Assembly: GCF_021172065.1 (NCBI RefSeq)
Contig: NZ_CP087880.1
Coordinates: 2,394,583-2,458,582, forward strand
Length of the DNA stretch: 64,000 nucleotides
From: Pseudocitrobacter corydidari
GTDB lineage: Bacteria > Pseudomonadota > Gammaproteobacteria > Enterobacterales > Enterobacteriaceae
Direction of reading: 5' to 3'
Below are positions 36,338-46,371 of this stretch, in pieces. Under the pieces are notes generated by a model. The model worked only from the letters and a program-made list of their open reading frames with translations, made no database searches and was not told where the DNA came from. Position 1 is the stretch's first letter. Every line of letters starts with the position of its first letter. A program made the position numbers and the translations under genes.

Positions 36338-37906
36338 ATGGTTAAAAAATTACTGCCCCTCCTGGTGCTGAGTGCACTGACCGCCAACGTACACGCCGCT
36401 ACACCGCCCGATACGCTGATTGTGGCGCAAGGGCTGGATGATATTGTCAGCCTTGATCCGGCAGAAGCGAACGAGCTTTCCAGCATCCAAACCGTGCCGA
36501 GTATTTATCAACGTCTGGTGCAGCCAGACCGCGATAATCCGGAAAAAGTAACCCCCGTTCTGGCCGAAAGCTGGCAGGCCGACCCGGCAGCGAAAACGCT
36601 GACCATCAAACTGAAAAGCGACGCTAAGTTTGCATCCGGCAACCCGGTTCGCCCGGAAGATATTATCTTCTCGTACACCCGCGCGGTGACCCTCAATAAA
36701 TCCCCGGCGTTTATCCTTAATGTGCTGGGCTGGCAGGCGGACAATATTGCCAGCCAGGTGAAAAAAGTGGATGACCACACGGTGCAACTGCACTGGACGG
36801 CGGACGTCAGCCCGGCGGTAGCGCTGAATATTATCTCTACGCCAATCGCGTCAATCGTCGATGAAAAGCTGGTGTCTGCCAATGTGAAAGACGGTGACTT
36901 CGGTAACGCCTGGCTGAAAATGCACTCTGCGGGCAGCGGCGCGTACAAAATGCGCGTCTATCAACCGCATCAGGCCATCGTGCTGGCGGCGAACCCGGGC
37001 TCACCTGCCGGGGCGCCGAAACTGGCGAACGTAATTATCAAAAACGTGCCGGACCCCGCATCGCGTCGCCTGCTTATCCAGCAGGGTGATGCGGATATCG
37101 CCCGCGATCTCGGGGCGGATAACATTAACGCGCTGTCGGGCAAACCGGGCGTCAAAGTTATCAGTATCCCGTCCGCTGAGCAGAATTACCTGGCATTTAA
37201 CACCGCCAACAGCGCCAATCCGCTGCTTAACAACCCGGCGCTGTGGGAAGCATCGCGCTGGCTGGTCGATTACGAAGGCATTACCAAAGATTTGCTTAAG
37301 GGGCAGTACTTTATTCACCAGAGCTTCCTGCCTGTCGGCTTCCCTGGCGCACTGGAAACGCAGCCGTTCAAATTTGACCCGGCAAAAGCGAAAGCGATCC
37401 TTGAAAAAGCGGGGATCAAAGACGCCCACTTCACGCTGGATGTAGAGAACAAGCCGCCGTTTATCACCATCGCCCAGTCCATGCAGGCAAGCTTTGCACA
37501 GGGCGGCATTAAGATTGACCTGCTGCCCGCCGCAGGCAGCCAGGTTTACGCCCGTGTGCGTGCGCATCAGCATCAGGCCGCCATTCGCATGTGGCTGCCT
37601 GACTACTTCGATGCGCACTCCAATGCCAGCTCCTTCGCCTGGAATGACGGTAAATCGAGCACCGTAGCGGGTCTGAATGGCTGGAAAAATCCAGAACTGA
37701 ACAAAGCCACGCTGGCAGCGGTAGCGGAACCGGATCCGGCTAAACGTCTTGATCTGTATAAAAAAATGCAGGAAGAGCTGCAACATAACTCCCCTTATGT
37801 TTTCGTCGATCAGGGTAAAACGCAGATTGTGGTACGGGATAACGTGAAAGGCTATCAGCAAGGTCTGAACGCCGATATGGTCTGGTACGATCGCATAACC
37901 AAGTAA
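36338..37906 (+). CDS. Peptide-type ABC importer substrate-binding protein
   Basis: 522-aa periplasmic protein of the SBP_bac_5 (DppA/OppA/NikA) class. Signal peptide MVKKLLPLLVLSALTANVHA-A. Family features: YQRLVQPDRDNPEKVTPVLAESW near residue 60 (in parts), the SDAKFASGNPVRPEDIIFSYTR segment, and C-terminal NSPYVFVDQGKTQIVV. Start ATG 36338 follows CAGGG (36326-36330). First gene of a five-gene operon. The ligand could be a peptide, metal chelate or opine-like compound; the sequence alone does not decide. Confidence 0.85.
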   Translation: MVKKLLPLLVLSALTANVHAATPPDTLIVAQGLDDIVSLDPAEANELSSIQTVPSIYQRLVQPDRDNPEKVTPVLAESWQADPAAKTLTIKLKSDAKFASGNPVRPEDIIFSYTRAVTLNKSPAFILNVLGWQADNIASQVKKVDDHTVQLHWTADVSPAVALNIISTPIASIVDEKLVSANVKDGDFGNAWLKMHSAGSGAYKMRVYQPHQAIVLAANPGSPAGAPKLANVIIKNVPDPASRRLLIQQGDADIARDLGADNINALSGKPGVKVISIPSAEQNYLAFNTANSANPLLNNPALWEASRWLVDYEGITKDLLKGQYFIHQSFLPVGFPGALETQPFKFDPAKAKAILEKAGIKDAHFTLDVENKPPFITIAQSMQASFAQGGIKIDLLPAAGSQVYARVRAHQHQAAIRMWLPDYFDAHSNASSFAWNDGKSSTVAGLNGWKNPELNKATLAAVAEPDPAKRLDLYKKMQEELQHNSPYVFVDQGKTQIVVRDNVKGYQQGLNADMVWYDRITK

Positions 37907-37923
37907 TAACCTGTCCTGATGCG

Positions 37924-37950
37924 GGCCCGATGGCGTGAAGCTGTCGGGCC
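37924..37950 (+). other. Hairpin between binding-protein and permease genes
   Basis: GGCCCGA (37924-37930) pairs with TCGGGCC (37944-37950). No U-run follows. Hairpins in this position often stabilise binding-protein mRNA and cut expression of the permeases; that role is inferred. Confidence 0.5.
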
Positions 37951-37981
37951 TTCTGCTGATGAATTACAATACGGAACCGTC

Positions 37982-39019
37982 ATGTCTGTCGTTTCTCCCA
38001 ACAGAACAAAAAGCACGCTGATTGCGTTATCTCAGGGGCTTCTCACCCTGTGTCTGACGCTCTTCGGTTTACTGCTGATCACTTTCGCGCTGTCGGCCCT
38101 TTCGCCGGTGGATCGGGTTTTGCAAATCGTCGGCGATCACGCCAGCCAGTCAACGTACGATCAAATGCGCCACCAGCTTGGGCTCGATCAACCTTTAGTG
38201 ATCCAGTTCTGGCACTACCTGGTGAATCTGGCGCATGGCGACCTTGGCATCGCCAGTTCAACCGGACAACCGGTATTACAGGATTTGCTCTCGGTTTTCC
38301 CCGCCACGCTTGAGCTGGCCACACTGGCGCTGATTGTCGGCGCCCTACTCGGCGTCGTCGCGGGCGTGCTTTGTGCCCGCTATGCCGGTTCACCGTGGGA
38401 CCTGGCGGTTCGCACCTTCACCCTGCTGGGGAATTCTGTACCCATTTTTTGGCTCGGCCTGCTGATGCTGGCGCTGTTTTATGCGCGGCTACAGTGGAGC
38501 GTCGGGCCAGGACGGCTGGACGATATTTATCAATATACCGTTGAGCCTCGTACCGGATTCGCGCTCATTGACACTGCTCTTTCCGGCGATGCAGGCGCGT
38601 TTAAAAATGCGCTAAGCCACCTGGTATTGCCTGTCTTGCTGCTGGCCTATTACGCACTGGCGAGCATTACGCGTTTAACGCGCTCCGCCTGTCTTAGCGA
38701 AATGAACAAAGAGTACATTTTGCTGGCGCGCGCGAAAGGTGCGGGTGAGATGACCATTCTACTGCGCCACGTTTTGCCCAATATTCGCGGAACATTGCTG
38801 ACCGTTATCGCCCTCGCCTGGACCAGCATGCTGGAAGGTGCCGTGTTAACCGAGACGGTTTTCTCCTGGCCAGGCATTGGTCGCTATCTCACCACTGCAC
38901 TTTTCGCGGGCGACGCGACGGCGATTATGGGCGGTACGCTGCTGATTGGCGTCTGCTTTGTGTTAATTAACAATCTTACGGACCTGCTGGTGCGCCTGAC
39001 TGACCCGAGGATTCGCTAA
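37982..39019 (+). CDS. ABC importer permease 1 (DppB type)
   Basis: 345-aa inner-membrane permease of the oligopeptide/nickel family. N-terminal helix LTLCLTLFGLLLITFALSAL, about six membrane segments, and the EAA coupling loop region EMNKEYILLARAKGAGEMTI. ATG 37982 is chosen over the open frame at 37919 because it starts just before the first helix; the extra 21 residues upstream are poor. Its TAA overlaps the next ATG (TAATG). Confidence 0.85.
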   Translation: MSVVSPNRTKSTLIALSQGLLTLCLTLFGLLLITFALSALSPVDRVLQIVGDHASQSTYDQMRHQLGLDQPLVIQFWHYLVNLAHGDLGIASSTGQPVLQDLLSVFPATLELATLALIVGALLGVVAGVLCARYAGSPWDLAVRTFTLLGNSVPIFWLGLLMLALFYARLQWSVGPGRLDDIYQYTVEPRTGFALIDTALSGDAGAFKNALSHLVLPVLLLAYYALASITRLTRSACLSEMNKEYILLARAKGAGEMTILLRHVLPNIRGTLLTVIALAWTSMLEGAVLTETVFSWPGIGRYLTTALFAGDATAIMGGTLLIGVCFVLINNLTDLLVRLTDPRIR

Positions 39020-39852
39020 TGCCGCTGACTCGTTTTTTGCGCCGTCTGCGCCGTTCACCTGCCGCTTTTGCCGGGCTGATTATTATCGTTTTACTGCTGC
39101 TAACGGCGCTATTTGCCCCGTGGCTGGCACCTTTCGATCCAAACTGGCAGGATGCCGCAGCACGCTTACAGGCGCCGTCCGCGCAGCACTGGCTGGGTAC
39201 AGACAGTTACGGGCGCGATCTCCTTTCGCGTCTGATTTACGGTAGCCGCCCTGCGCTGGGTCTGGTGGCGCTGGTTACCGCCATTACGCTTCCGCTTGGG
39301 TTGTTGGTGGGCATTCTTTCCGGCTATTACGGCGGATGGCTGGAGCGAATTCTGATGCGCATTACGGACATCGTTATGTCAATGCCGAGGCTGATTCTGG
39401 CGTTTGCGTTCGTCGCTATGCTGGGGCCGGGGCTGGTGAATGGCGCACTGGCGCTGGCGCTCACTACCTGGCCGGCTTACGCGCGTCAGGCACGAACGGA
39501 AATACAGCGTCTGCGCCACAGCGATTATCTCGCTGCCGCTGAAATGATGGGCATTCGCGGCGGACGCTTGCTGTTTGGCCATATCCTGCCACTGTGTCTT
39601 CCTTCCGCGATTGTGCGTCTGGCCCTTGATTTAGCCGGGATAATTTTAGCCGCCGCGGGGTTAGGTTTCCTCGGGCTGGGCGCTCGACCGCCCATGTCGG
39701 AATGGGGTGCCATGATTGCCGACGGCATGCAGGTTATTTTCGACCAGTGGTGGGTTGCCGCCGCGCCCGGTGCCATTATTTTACTGGCAAGCCTGGCGTT
39801 TAATCTGCTGGGTGATGGATTACGCGATATTCTGGAGCCGCAACATGATTGA
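39019..39852 (+). CDS. ABC importer permease 2 (DppC type)
   Basis: 277-aa permease partner. N-terminal RRLRRSPAAFAGLIIIVLLLL, the LGTDSYGRDLLSRLIYGSR motif typical of DppC/OppC, and the EAA loop SDYLAAAEMMGIRGGRLLF. The stop overlaps the next gene by 8 bases. Part of the same operon. Confidence 0.87.
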   Translation: MPLTRFLRRLRRSPAAFAGLIIIVLLLLTALFAPWLAPFDPNWQDAAARLQAPSAQHWLGTDSYGRDLLSRLIYGSRPALGLVALVTAITLPLGLLVGILSGYYGGWLERILMRITDIVMSMPRLILAFAFVAMLGPGLVNGALALALTTWPAYARQARTEIQRLRHSDYLAAAEMMGIRGGRLLFGHILPLCLPSAIVRLALDLAGIILAAAGLGFLGLGARPPMSEWGAMIADGMQVIFDQWWVAAAPGAIILLASLAFNLLGDGLRDILEPQHD

Positions 39853-40681
39853 ACAACGCCTGAATGTTCAGGGATTAACCATCGACTACCCCGGTGCCCG
39901 CGTGTTGAATAACGTCAGTTTTTCCGTTGGCAATGAACGCCTTGCACTGGTGGGCGAGTCGGGTTCCGGTAAATCGATGACCGCCCGCGCGCTGATGGGG
40001 CTGGTGCGCCAGCCGGGGCGCGTTCAGGCGGATACGTTACAGGTGCTCGGGCATAATCTGCTGGATCTCAACGCGCGCGGTTGGCGACATCTGCGCGGTA
40101 ATGACATTGCGATGGTGCTTCAGGATCCGCGCTACGCGCTGAATCCGGTAAAAACAATTTATGCTCAAGTTGAAGAAGCGCTAACCCTGCATCAATCACT
40201 CAGCCGACGTCTGCGGCGTGAGAAAATCCATGAGGCCATCCGCGCGGTGGGGCTGGATGACAGCGTACTCAACCGTTATCCCGGAGAGCTATCCGGCGGA
40301 ATGGGCCAGCGCGTCATGAGTGCGATTGCTTTAATTAATGACCCAAAGGTCCTGATTGCCGATGAACCCACCTCTGCGCTGGATGCGCGCCTGCGTAATC
40401 AAATCCTCGAGCTTCTGGTGGAACAGTGTGAACAGCGGCAAATGGCGATGTTGCTGATTAGCCACGATCTGCCGCTGGTGGCTGAGCATTGCCAGCGTGT
40501 GCTGGTGATGTATCAGGGCGAAAAAATAGATGAGCTGGCAGCCAGCGAGCTTCCGCACGCGACACATCCCTATACACGCACACTCTGGACCTGTCGTCCG
40601 AATGCGCAGACCTATGGCCAGATGTTACCCACGCTGGATCGCCGCGCTTTGCTGAAGGAACAGACCCATGTCGATCGTTGA
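39845..40681 (+). CDS. ABC importer ATPase 1 (DppD type)
   Basis: 278-aa ATPase. Walker A GESGSGKSM, signature ELSGGMGQR, Walker [13 protein letters not shown], switch His in LLISHDLPLVAEHC. The signature reads GMGQR where most have GQRQR, as in several DppD/NikD proteins. Start ATG 39845 (MIEQRLNVQGLTIDYPG) overlaps the permease stop. Pairs with the next ATPase. Confidence 0.87.
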   Translation: MIEQRLNVQGLTIDYPGARVLNNVSFSVGNERLALVGESGSGKSMTARALMGLVRQPGRVQADTLQVLGHNLLDLNARGWRHLRGNDIAMVLQDPRYALNPVKTIYAQVEEALTLHQSLSRRLRREKIHEAIRAVGLDDSVLNRYPGELSGGMGQRVMSAIALINDPKVLIADEPTSALDARLRNQILELLVEQCEQRQMAMLLISHDLPLVAEHCQRVLVMYQGEKIDELAASELPHATHPYTRTLWTCRPNAQTYGQMLPTLDRRALLKEQTHVDR

Positions 40682-41369
40682 TATTCACGATGTTCAGGTG
40701 CAGTTTGGCGCAAAAACCGCCGTTAGCGCCGCCACCTTCAGCGTCGAGGCCGGTGAAACCTTCAGCCTGATTGGCGAGTCGGGCTGCGGGAAATCCACTC
40801 TTCTGCGCGTCATTGCCGGGTTGCAACGCGAATGGCACGGTCGCGTCTCGTTATTCGAAACAAGCATCGCGCCAGGGCAACGTTTTCAGGGGACATTGCG
40901 GCGTAATGTCCAAATGGTTTTTCAGGACCCTTACGCCTCGTTGCATCCCAACCACACCATCTATCGCACGCTTGCCGAACCGTTGAAAATCCACGGAGAA
41001 ACGCAACCAGACGCGCAGGTCAGCACCGCGCTGATGCAGGTGGGTTTACCCGCCGATGCCGCTACGCGCTATCCGCATCAGCTTTCTGGTGGCCAGCGCC
41101 AGCGAGTCGCCATCGCCCGCGCCCTGCTACTTCGTCCACAGCTTCTCCTGCTGGATGAACCCACTTCGGCGCTGGATATGTCGATTCAGGCGGAGATCCT
41201 CAATCTGCTGAATCGCCTGAAAAAAGCGCATGGGTTAACCTATTTACTGGTGAGCCACGATGCCGATGTAATAGCGCATATGTCCGATCGCGCGGCGTTT
41301 ATGGCAGATGGTGTGATTCAGCGATTTTACGATCGCCCGGCCCTGCAAAACGGCGAACACAGAATGTAA
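40668..41369 (+). CDS. ABC importer ATPase 2 (DppF type)
   Basis: 233-aa ATPase, short for the DppF class because it lacks the usual C-terminal extension. Walker [10 protein letters not shown], signature LSGGQRQR, Walker [13 protein letters not shown], switch His in [14 protein letters not shown]. Starts inside the end of ATPase 1 (14-base overlap). Last gene of the importer operon; ybdK follows after 67 bases. Confidence 0.87.
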   Translation: MSIVDIHDVQVQFGAKTAVSAATFSVEAGETFSLIGESGCGKSTLLRVIAGLQREWHGRVSLFETSIAPGQRFQGTLRRNVQMVFQDPYASLHPNHTIYRTLAEPLKIHGETQPDAQVSTALMQVGLPADAATRYPHQLSGGQRQRVAIARALLLRPQLLLLDEPTSALDMSIQAEILNLLNRLKKAHGLTYLLVSHDADVIAHMSDRAAFMADGVIQRFYDRPALQNGEHRM

Positions 41370-41436
41370 AGGTCAGCCAGGCGCAAGATTTTTCGCCACC
41401 TATACTAAAGGCATCAGTTACCACCGTGAGACGACT

Positions 41437-42552
41437 ATGCCTTTACCTGACTTTCATGTTTCTGCGCCTTTTACGCTCGGCATTGAGCTCGAGCTTCAGG
41501 TCATTAACCCGCCAGGTTACGATCTTTGCCAGGACTCATCCGCCCTGATAGCCGCCGCCAGCCGCGGTGTGACGCAGGGGGAAATCAAGCATGACATCAC
41601 CAACAGTATGCTGGAGGTGGCGACAGGTGTGTGTGACGATATCCACCAGGCCGCCACCCAGCTTGCCGCCATCCAGCGCGCTGTGCTGCGCGCGGCGTCA
41701 GAGCAGCATGTCAAAATTTGCGGCGGCGGCACGCATCCTTTCCAGCGCTGGCAAAGTCAGGAAGTGGGCGATAACCCGCGTTACCAGCACACGCTGGAAG
41801 CTTACGGTTACCTGGCCCGCCAGGCGACGGTGTTCGGTCAACACGTGCATGTCGGCTGTACTAACGGCGACGATGCGCTGTATCTGCTGCATGGCCTTTC
41901 GCGGTACGTTCCGCATCTGATTGCGCTTAGCGCCGCGTCGCCCTATCTGCAAGGTGCCGACAGCAGCTTCGCCTGCGCGCGGCTCAACATTTTCTCGGCT
42001 TTTCCCGATAACGGCCCCATGCCCTGGGCAGCAAACTGGCAGGAGTTTACCCGACTGTTTCGCCAGCTCAGCTACACCAGCATGGTCGACAGCATTAAAG
42101 ACTTACACTGGGATATTCGCCCCAGCCCCCATTTTGGCACGGTGGAGGTGCGCGTCATGGATACGCCGCTCACCCTCGGCCACGCGGTCAACATGGCCGG
42201 GCTTATTCAGGCGCTGGCGCACTGGTTGCTTGAAAAACGGCCACATAAACCCGGCCCGCAGGATTACCTGCTGTATAAATTCAATCGCTTCCAGGCCTGC
42301 CGTTATGGTCTACAGGGTGTGGTGACAGATGTTGCCAGCGGCGAACAACACACCATCGCCCATGAACTGGAGACGCTGCTGGAACAGTTGCAACCGTATG
42401 CCGATCAACACCGTGGCGGCAGCGCGCTTGAAGAACTGGCGTTGATGGTGAAACACGGAAAAAGTGAAGCCCAACGCATGCGCGAGTTTATCGCCGGTGG
42501 CGGCTCGCTGATAACCCTGGTACAACAGCACTGCGACACCTGGGCGGCGTAA
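41437..42552 (+). CDS. ybdK: YbdK glutamate-cysteine ligase-like carboxylate-amine ligase
   Basis: 371 aa, GCS2 family; E. coli YbdK (372 aa) has weak glutamate-cysteine ligase activity. Conserved [39 protein letters not shown] and [14 protein letters not shown]. Cytoplasmic. Backbone gene, in E. coli next to ybdJ; here 4 kb of accessory genes separate them. Confidence 0.94.
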   Translation: MPLPDFHVSAPFTLGIELELQVINPPGYDLCQDSSALIAAASRGVTQGEIKHDITNSMLEVATGVCDDIHQAATQLAAIQRAVLRAASEQHVKICGGGTHPFQRWQSQEVGDNPRYQHTLEAYGYLARQATVFGQHVHVGCTNGDDALYLLHGLSRYVPHLIALSAASPYLQGADSSFACARLNIFSAFPDNGPMPWAANWQEFTRLFRQLSYTSMVDSIKDLHWDIRPSPHFGTVEVRVMDTPLTLGHAVNMAGLIQALAHWLLEKRPHKPGPQDYLLYKFNRFQACRYGLQGVVTDVASGEQHTIAHELETLLEQLQPYADQHRGGSALEELALMVKHGKSEAQRMREFIAGGGSLITLVQQHCDTWAA

Positions 42553-42625
42553 GCACAGAAAGCCTTTGCATGAGCGGGATTACGCGCTATTTTGCCCTCC
42601 CGCTCATCGCACAAGGAACGAAGAT

Positions 42626-43354
42626 ATGATGCGTCTTTGGCTGTTGCCCGCCCTGCTGCTTCCGTTAGCCTCTGTCACCCATGCCGCCTGCACGCTAACC
42701 GACCCGTCGCTTCAGGTGCAAAGCTATGAGGTTGATCGCCAACAGGAAAATATCACCCTGCGCTGGAAGAAACCGGACGGCAAAGCCTGGGGCTCGCTCT
42801 ATTCGCTGCTGGCAGATATCAACGGTAACGGGCAGGTGCTGATGGCGATGAACGGCGGCATTTATGGCAAAGATTATGCGCCGCTGGGGCTCTATATCGA
42901 AAAGGGAAAAAAGCTCGCGCCGGTTAACCGCGCATCCGGCGGCGGCAACTTTTTTATTCGCCCGGGCGGCGTGTTTTATCTCAAGGATCAGAAAGCGGGG
43001 ATTGTGACGCTCGATGCGCTGAAAAGCACCAAAGGCATGGATTACGCGGTGCAGTCCGGCCCGATGCTGATTGAAAACGGCACGATAAACTGGCGTCTTA
43101 AACCGTCGGCCAGTTCGCGAAAATTACGTAATGCCGTGGGGATTAACCGTCAGGGTCGCGTGGTGTTTATGCTGAGCGCCAAAGAAACCAATTTTTATGA
43201 TTTCGCCTGCTACGCGCAGTCAAAGCTGGATATCAAGCAGATGCTGTATCTCGATGGCACGATTTCGAAGATGTATCAGAAGGGAAGTTCGGTACCGTGG
43301 CAGTATCATCCGTTTGTCACGATGATTACGGTGGAGAGGAAAACGTCGTCCTGA
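42626..43354 (+). CDS. Secreted phosphodiester-glycosidase-like protein (DUF2233, YigE-like)
   Basis: 242 aa with signal peptide (MMRLWLLPALLLPLASVTHA-A) and a NAGPA/DUF2233 domain. Typical features: MAMNGGIYGKDYAPLGLYIE, ASGGGNFFIRPGGVFYL, QSGPMLIENG, NAVGINRQGRVVFML and MLYLDGTISKMY. Resembles E. coli YigE, whose function is unknown; some relatives release sugars from phosphodiesters or process cell-wall material. ATG 42626 has AAGGA at 42613-42617 with 8-base spacing. Confidence 0.8.
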   Translation: MMRLWLLPALLLPLASVTHAACTLTDPSLQVQSYEVDRQQENITLRWKKPDGKAWGSLYSLLADINGNGQVLMAMNGGIYGKDYAPLGLYIEKGKKLAPVNRASGGGNFFIRPGGVFYLKDQKAGIVTLDALKSTKGMDYAVQSGPMLIENGTINWRLKPSASSRKLRNAVGINRQGRVVFMLSAKETNFYDFACYAQSKLDIKQMLYLDGTISKMYQKGSSVPWQYHPFVTMITVERKTSS

Positions 43355-43358
43355 GCAT

Positions 43359-43428
43359 TGCCGGATGGCGGCTACGCCTTATCCGGCCTACAAGTGAGTA
43401 GGCCCGGTAAGCGAAGCGCCACCGGGCA
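43359..43428. repeat. REP pair
   Basis: TGCCGGATGGCGG...TTATCCGGCCT (43359-43390) and GGCCCGGTAAGC...CACCGGGC (43401-43427), inverted, between convergent genes. Confidence 0.85.
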
Positions 43429-43436
43429 TTTTTCAA

Positions 43437-46160
43437 TTAAGCAGCCTTGCGGAATCTGCGCGTCAGGCGCTTCTCAATCTCGACGATGAAGAACATCACC
43501 GCACCCATCGCCAGCGTCACGAACCAGTAGCGAGCAGGCAGCGCTTCGGTGCCGAACATCATCTGCATCACCGGCAGATAGATAATCGCCAGCTGCAGCA
43601 GCAACAGAACGCCCGTCACCATCCAGATACCTTTGTTCTTCAGCAGGCCACGGTTGATAGAGAAACCGTCGGTGTTACGGCAGTTAATCATGTACATCCA
43701 CTGCGCGGTCACCAGCATCTGCAACAGCACGGTGCGGACAAACTCTGCACTGTGGCCGCGCGGCGCCAGCCAGGCCTCAAGAATGAAGGCGCTGATGGCA
43801 ATCATCGAGCCGACAAACGCCACACGCCAGACCGCAAACGCGTCCATGACGTGCTGGCCGGTTTTACGCGGCGGGCGATTCATCACGTTACGCTCGGCGG
43901 CTTCGAAGGCCAGGCCGAAGGACAGCGTCGCGGAGGTCGCCATGTTCATCCACAAAATCAGCACCGGCGTCAGCGGGATCATATTCCCTGCCAGCAGGGC
44001 AATCACCACCAGCAGACCCTGCGCCAGGTTGGTTGGCATGATAAAGAGGATCGTCTTCTTCAGGTTGTCGTACACCCGACGCCCCTCTTTAACCGAACTG
44101 GCGATGGTCGCGAAGTTATCGTCGGTCAACACCATGTCCGCCGCCTCTTTGGTGACTTCGGTGCCTTTAATCCCCATCGCAATGCCGACATCAGCCTGAC
44201 GCAGTGCTGGCGCGTCGTTCACGCCGTCACCGGTCATCCCAACCACTTCGCCGTTTTTCTGCAACGCCTTAACCAGACGCAGTTTGTGCTCCGGGCTGGT
44301 ACGGGCAAAGATGTCATACTCCACCGCCGCTTTTGCCAGCTCGTCGTCATCCATGTGCTCCAGCTGGTAGCCGGTCATCGCTTCGGTGCTGTTGTGAATG
44401 CCCAGCATCTGGCCAATACTCATCGCCGTTTGCGGGTGATCGCCGGTGATCATTTTCACGCGGATCCCCGCCGTCTGGCAGGTGTGGATCGCATCCACCG
44501 CTTCCGGGCGCGGCGGGTCCATCATCCCGGCGATACCGAGGAAGATAAGGCCCTGCTGGAGGTCGCTGTGGTCCAGCGTGGTCGCGCCGATGTCAGCGGG
44601 TTTAATGGCCGCTGCCACCATACGCAGGCCCTGACGAGCAAAGCGCTCCATCTCGGACTCCCAGTATGCGCGGTCGAACGTCGCCAGGCCACGTGCGGTC
44701 TGCTGCTGCTCACACAGTGCAAACAGTACGTCTGGCGCGCCGGTGACCATCACCCACTCTTCCGCATCCAGCTTGTAGTGCGTTGCCATGTACTTGTACT
44801 GCGAGTCAAACGGGATCTTTGCCACCAACTGCGTGGTTACCGGCTCCAGCGACGCTTTCGTTGCCAGTACCTTCAGCGCGCCTTCGGTCGGCCCGCCGGT
44901 AATGCCCCAGTGGCCCAGCTCATTGCGTACCAGCTGGCTGTCGTTACAGAGATCAATCGTGCGCAGATATTTTTCCAGCACCGTGTAAGGCTGTACTTTT
45001 ACCGGCTCGTTGCTGCCCTCAAGATAGAGATTTCCGACCGGCTCGTAGCTGTCGCCATCCACGCGGTAGCAGCTATCGGCGGTGATCACCGCTTTTACGG
45101 TCATCTCATTCATGGTCAGAGTGCCGGTTTTATCAGAGCACACCACGGTCATCGCGCCCAGCGTCTCAACGGTTGGCAGCTTACGAATAATCGCCCGCTT
45201 GCGCGCCATCGCCTGTACGCCCAACGAGAGGATAATCGAGATGATCGCCGGTAAACCCTCGGGTACCGCCGCGACGGCAAGGCTAATCAGCGACAGCAGC
45301 AATTCGCCCATCGGCATATCGCGCAGCAGGACGCTGAACACGAACAGTACCGCCATCATCGCCAGAATAATGACGAAAATAGCTTTACCGAGTTTGTCCA
45401 TCTGCACCAGTAGCGGCGTACGGTTAGTTTCGACATCAGCCATCATCTGGTTGATGCGGCCAAGCTCGGTCGCCTGCCCGGTCGCCACAACCACGCCTAC
45501 GCCACCACCCGCGCTCACGGTGGTGCCCGAGAACAGCATATTGGTGCGATCGCCCAGCGGCAGGTCGCCGGTCAGCGCGTCGGTGTGCTTATCGACAACC
45601 GTCGACTCACCGGTAAGAATCGCCTCTTCCACGCGCAGGTTATGCGCTTCAATCAGGCGCATATCCGCCGGAATACGGTCGCCCGCACGCAGCACCACGA
45701 CATCGCCCGGCACCAGATCGGTGGTCGGGATGGTGGCGTGTTTGCCCTCGCGGATCACCTGTGCGTCGCTGGAGAGCATATTGCGAATGCTTTGCAGCGA
45801 TTTCTCCGCGTTGCTCTCCTGGATATAACCAATCAGCGCGTTGATGACCGTCACGCCGAGAATCACGGCGGTATCGACCCAGTGACCCATCACCGCCGTC
45901 ATCACGGCAGCGGCCAGCAGGATGTAGATCAGGACGTCGTTGAAGTGCGCGAGGAAGCGCAGCCACGCGGGCTTACCTTTCTTCTGCGGCAGCGCATTCG
46001 GGCCGAGCTTGTGCAAGCGCTCTGCGGCCTCGGCCTGGCTCAGGCCTTCCGGCTGGGTCTGCTTTTGCTCAAGGATCTGGGCAATGGTTTGCTGATAAGC
46101 CTGCCGGTGGGTGTTCCCCCCCGTTGGCGGCACGTTCTGCGGATTCATCATTTTAGACAC
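43437..46160 (-). CDS. P-type cation-transporting ATPase (P2 class)
   Basis: 907-aa P-type ATPase resembling bacterial PacL/Pma1-like pumps. N-terminal cation-ATPase domain (GLSQAEAAERLHKLGPNALP), actuator LTGESTVVDK, helix-4 motif VAAVPEGLPAI typical of Ca/H-type P2 pumps, phosphorylation site CSDKTGTLTMNEMTV, and hinge MTGDGVNDAPALR. About ten membrane segments. The start is GTG 46160, 8 bases after AGAAGGA; the next ATGs have no such site. Ion not determinable; distinct from MgtA. Not part of the E. coli backbone at this place. Confidence 0.87.
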   Translation of the reverse strand: MSKMMNPQNVPPTGGNTHRQAYQQTIAQILEQKQTQPEGLSQAEAAERLHKLGPNALPQKKGKPAWLRFLAHFNDVLIYILLAAAVMTAVMGHWVDTAVILGVTVINALIGYIQESNAEKSLQSIRNMLSSDAQVIREGKHATIPTTDLVPGDVVVLRAGDRIPADMRLIEAHNLRVEEAILTGESTVVDKHTDALTGDLPLGDRTNMLFSGTTVSAGGGVGVVVATGQATELGRINQMMADVETNRTPLLVQMDKLGKAIFVIILAMMAVLFVFSVLLRDMPMGELLLSLISLAVAAVPEGLPAIISIILSLGVQAMARKRAIIRKLPTVETLGAMTVVCSDKTGTLTMNEMTVKAVITADSCYRVDGDSYEPVGNLYLEGSNEPVKVQPYTVLEKYLRTIDLCNDSQLVRNELGHWGITGGPTEGALKVLATKASLEPVTTQLVAKIPFDSQYKYMATHYKLDAEEWVMVTGAPDVLFALCEQQQTARGLATFDRAYWESEMERFARQGLRMVAAAIKPADIGATTLDHSDLQQGLIFLGIAGMMDPPRPEAVDAIHTCQTAGIRVKMITGDHPQTAMSIGQMLGIHNSTEAMTGYQLEHMDDDELAKAAVEYDIFARTSPEHKLRLVKALQKNGEVVGMTGDGVNDAPALRQADVGIAMGIKGTEVTKEAADMVLTDDNFATIASSVKEGRRVYDNLKKTILFIMPTNLAQGLLVVIALLAGNMIPLTPVLILWMNMATSATLSFGLAFEAAERNVMNRPPRKTGQHVMDAFAVWRVAFVGSMIAISAFILEAWLAPRGHSAEFVRTVLLQMLVTAQWMYMINCRNTDGFSINRGLLKNKGIWMVTGVLLLLQLAIIYLPVMQMMFGTEALPARYWFVTLAMGAVMFFIVEIEKRLTRRFRKAA

Positions 46161-46371
46161 GATAAATTTCCTTCTAAATTCCTGTATACGGAAGGCCTGA
46201 AATCATTTCTGGCCAAGGCTAAGACGATTTAATAATTATTAATCCTTGCGGATGAAAAAATTGATCTCACGCAACATTCGCTATCCAATAAAATTCAAAG
46301 ATGATGCCAGTTGATTTAATAATATTAATATTACAGAATGTTCTTAAACTCAAACTAAACGGAGATAAATT

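Noticed and set aside
43752-45254. 500-codon open frame on the plus strand
   Set aside because: It lies wholly inside the P-type ATPase gene on the other strand. The translation is rich in His, Arg and Gln, with no domain, and reflects the codon bias of the real gene.
43437-46160. MgtA/MgtB magnesium pump
   Set aside because: The overall pattern fits PacL/Pma1-like pumps better, and no mgtL-type leader or PhoP box is evident upstream.
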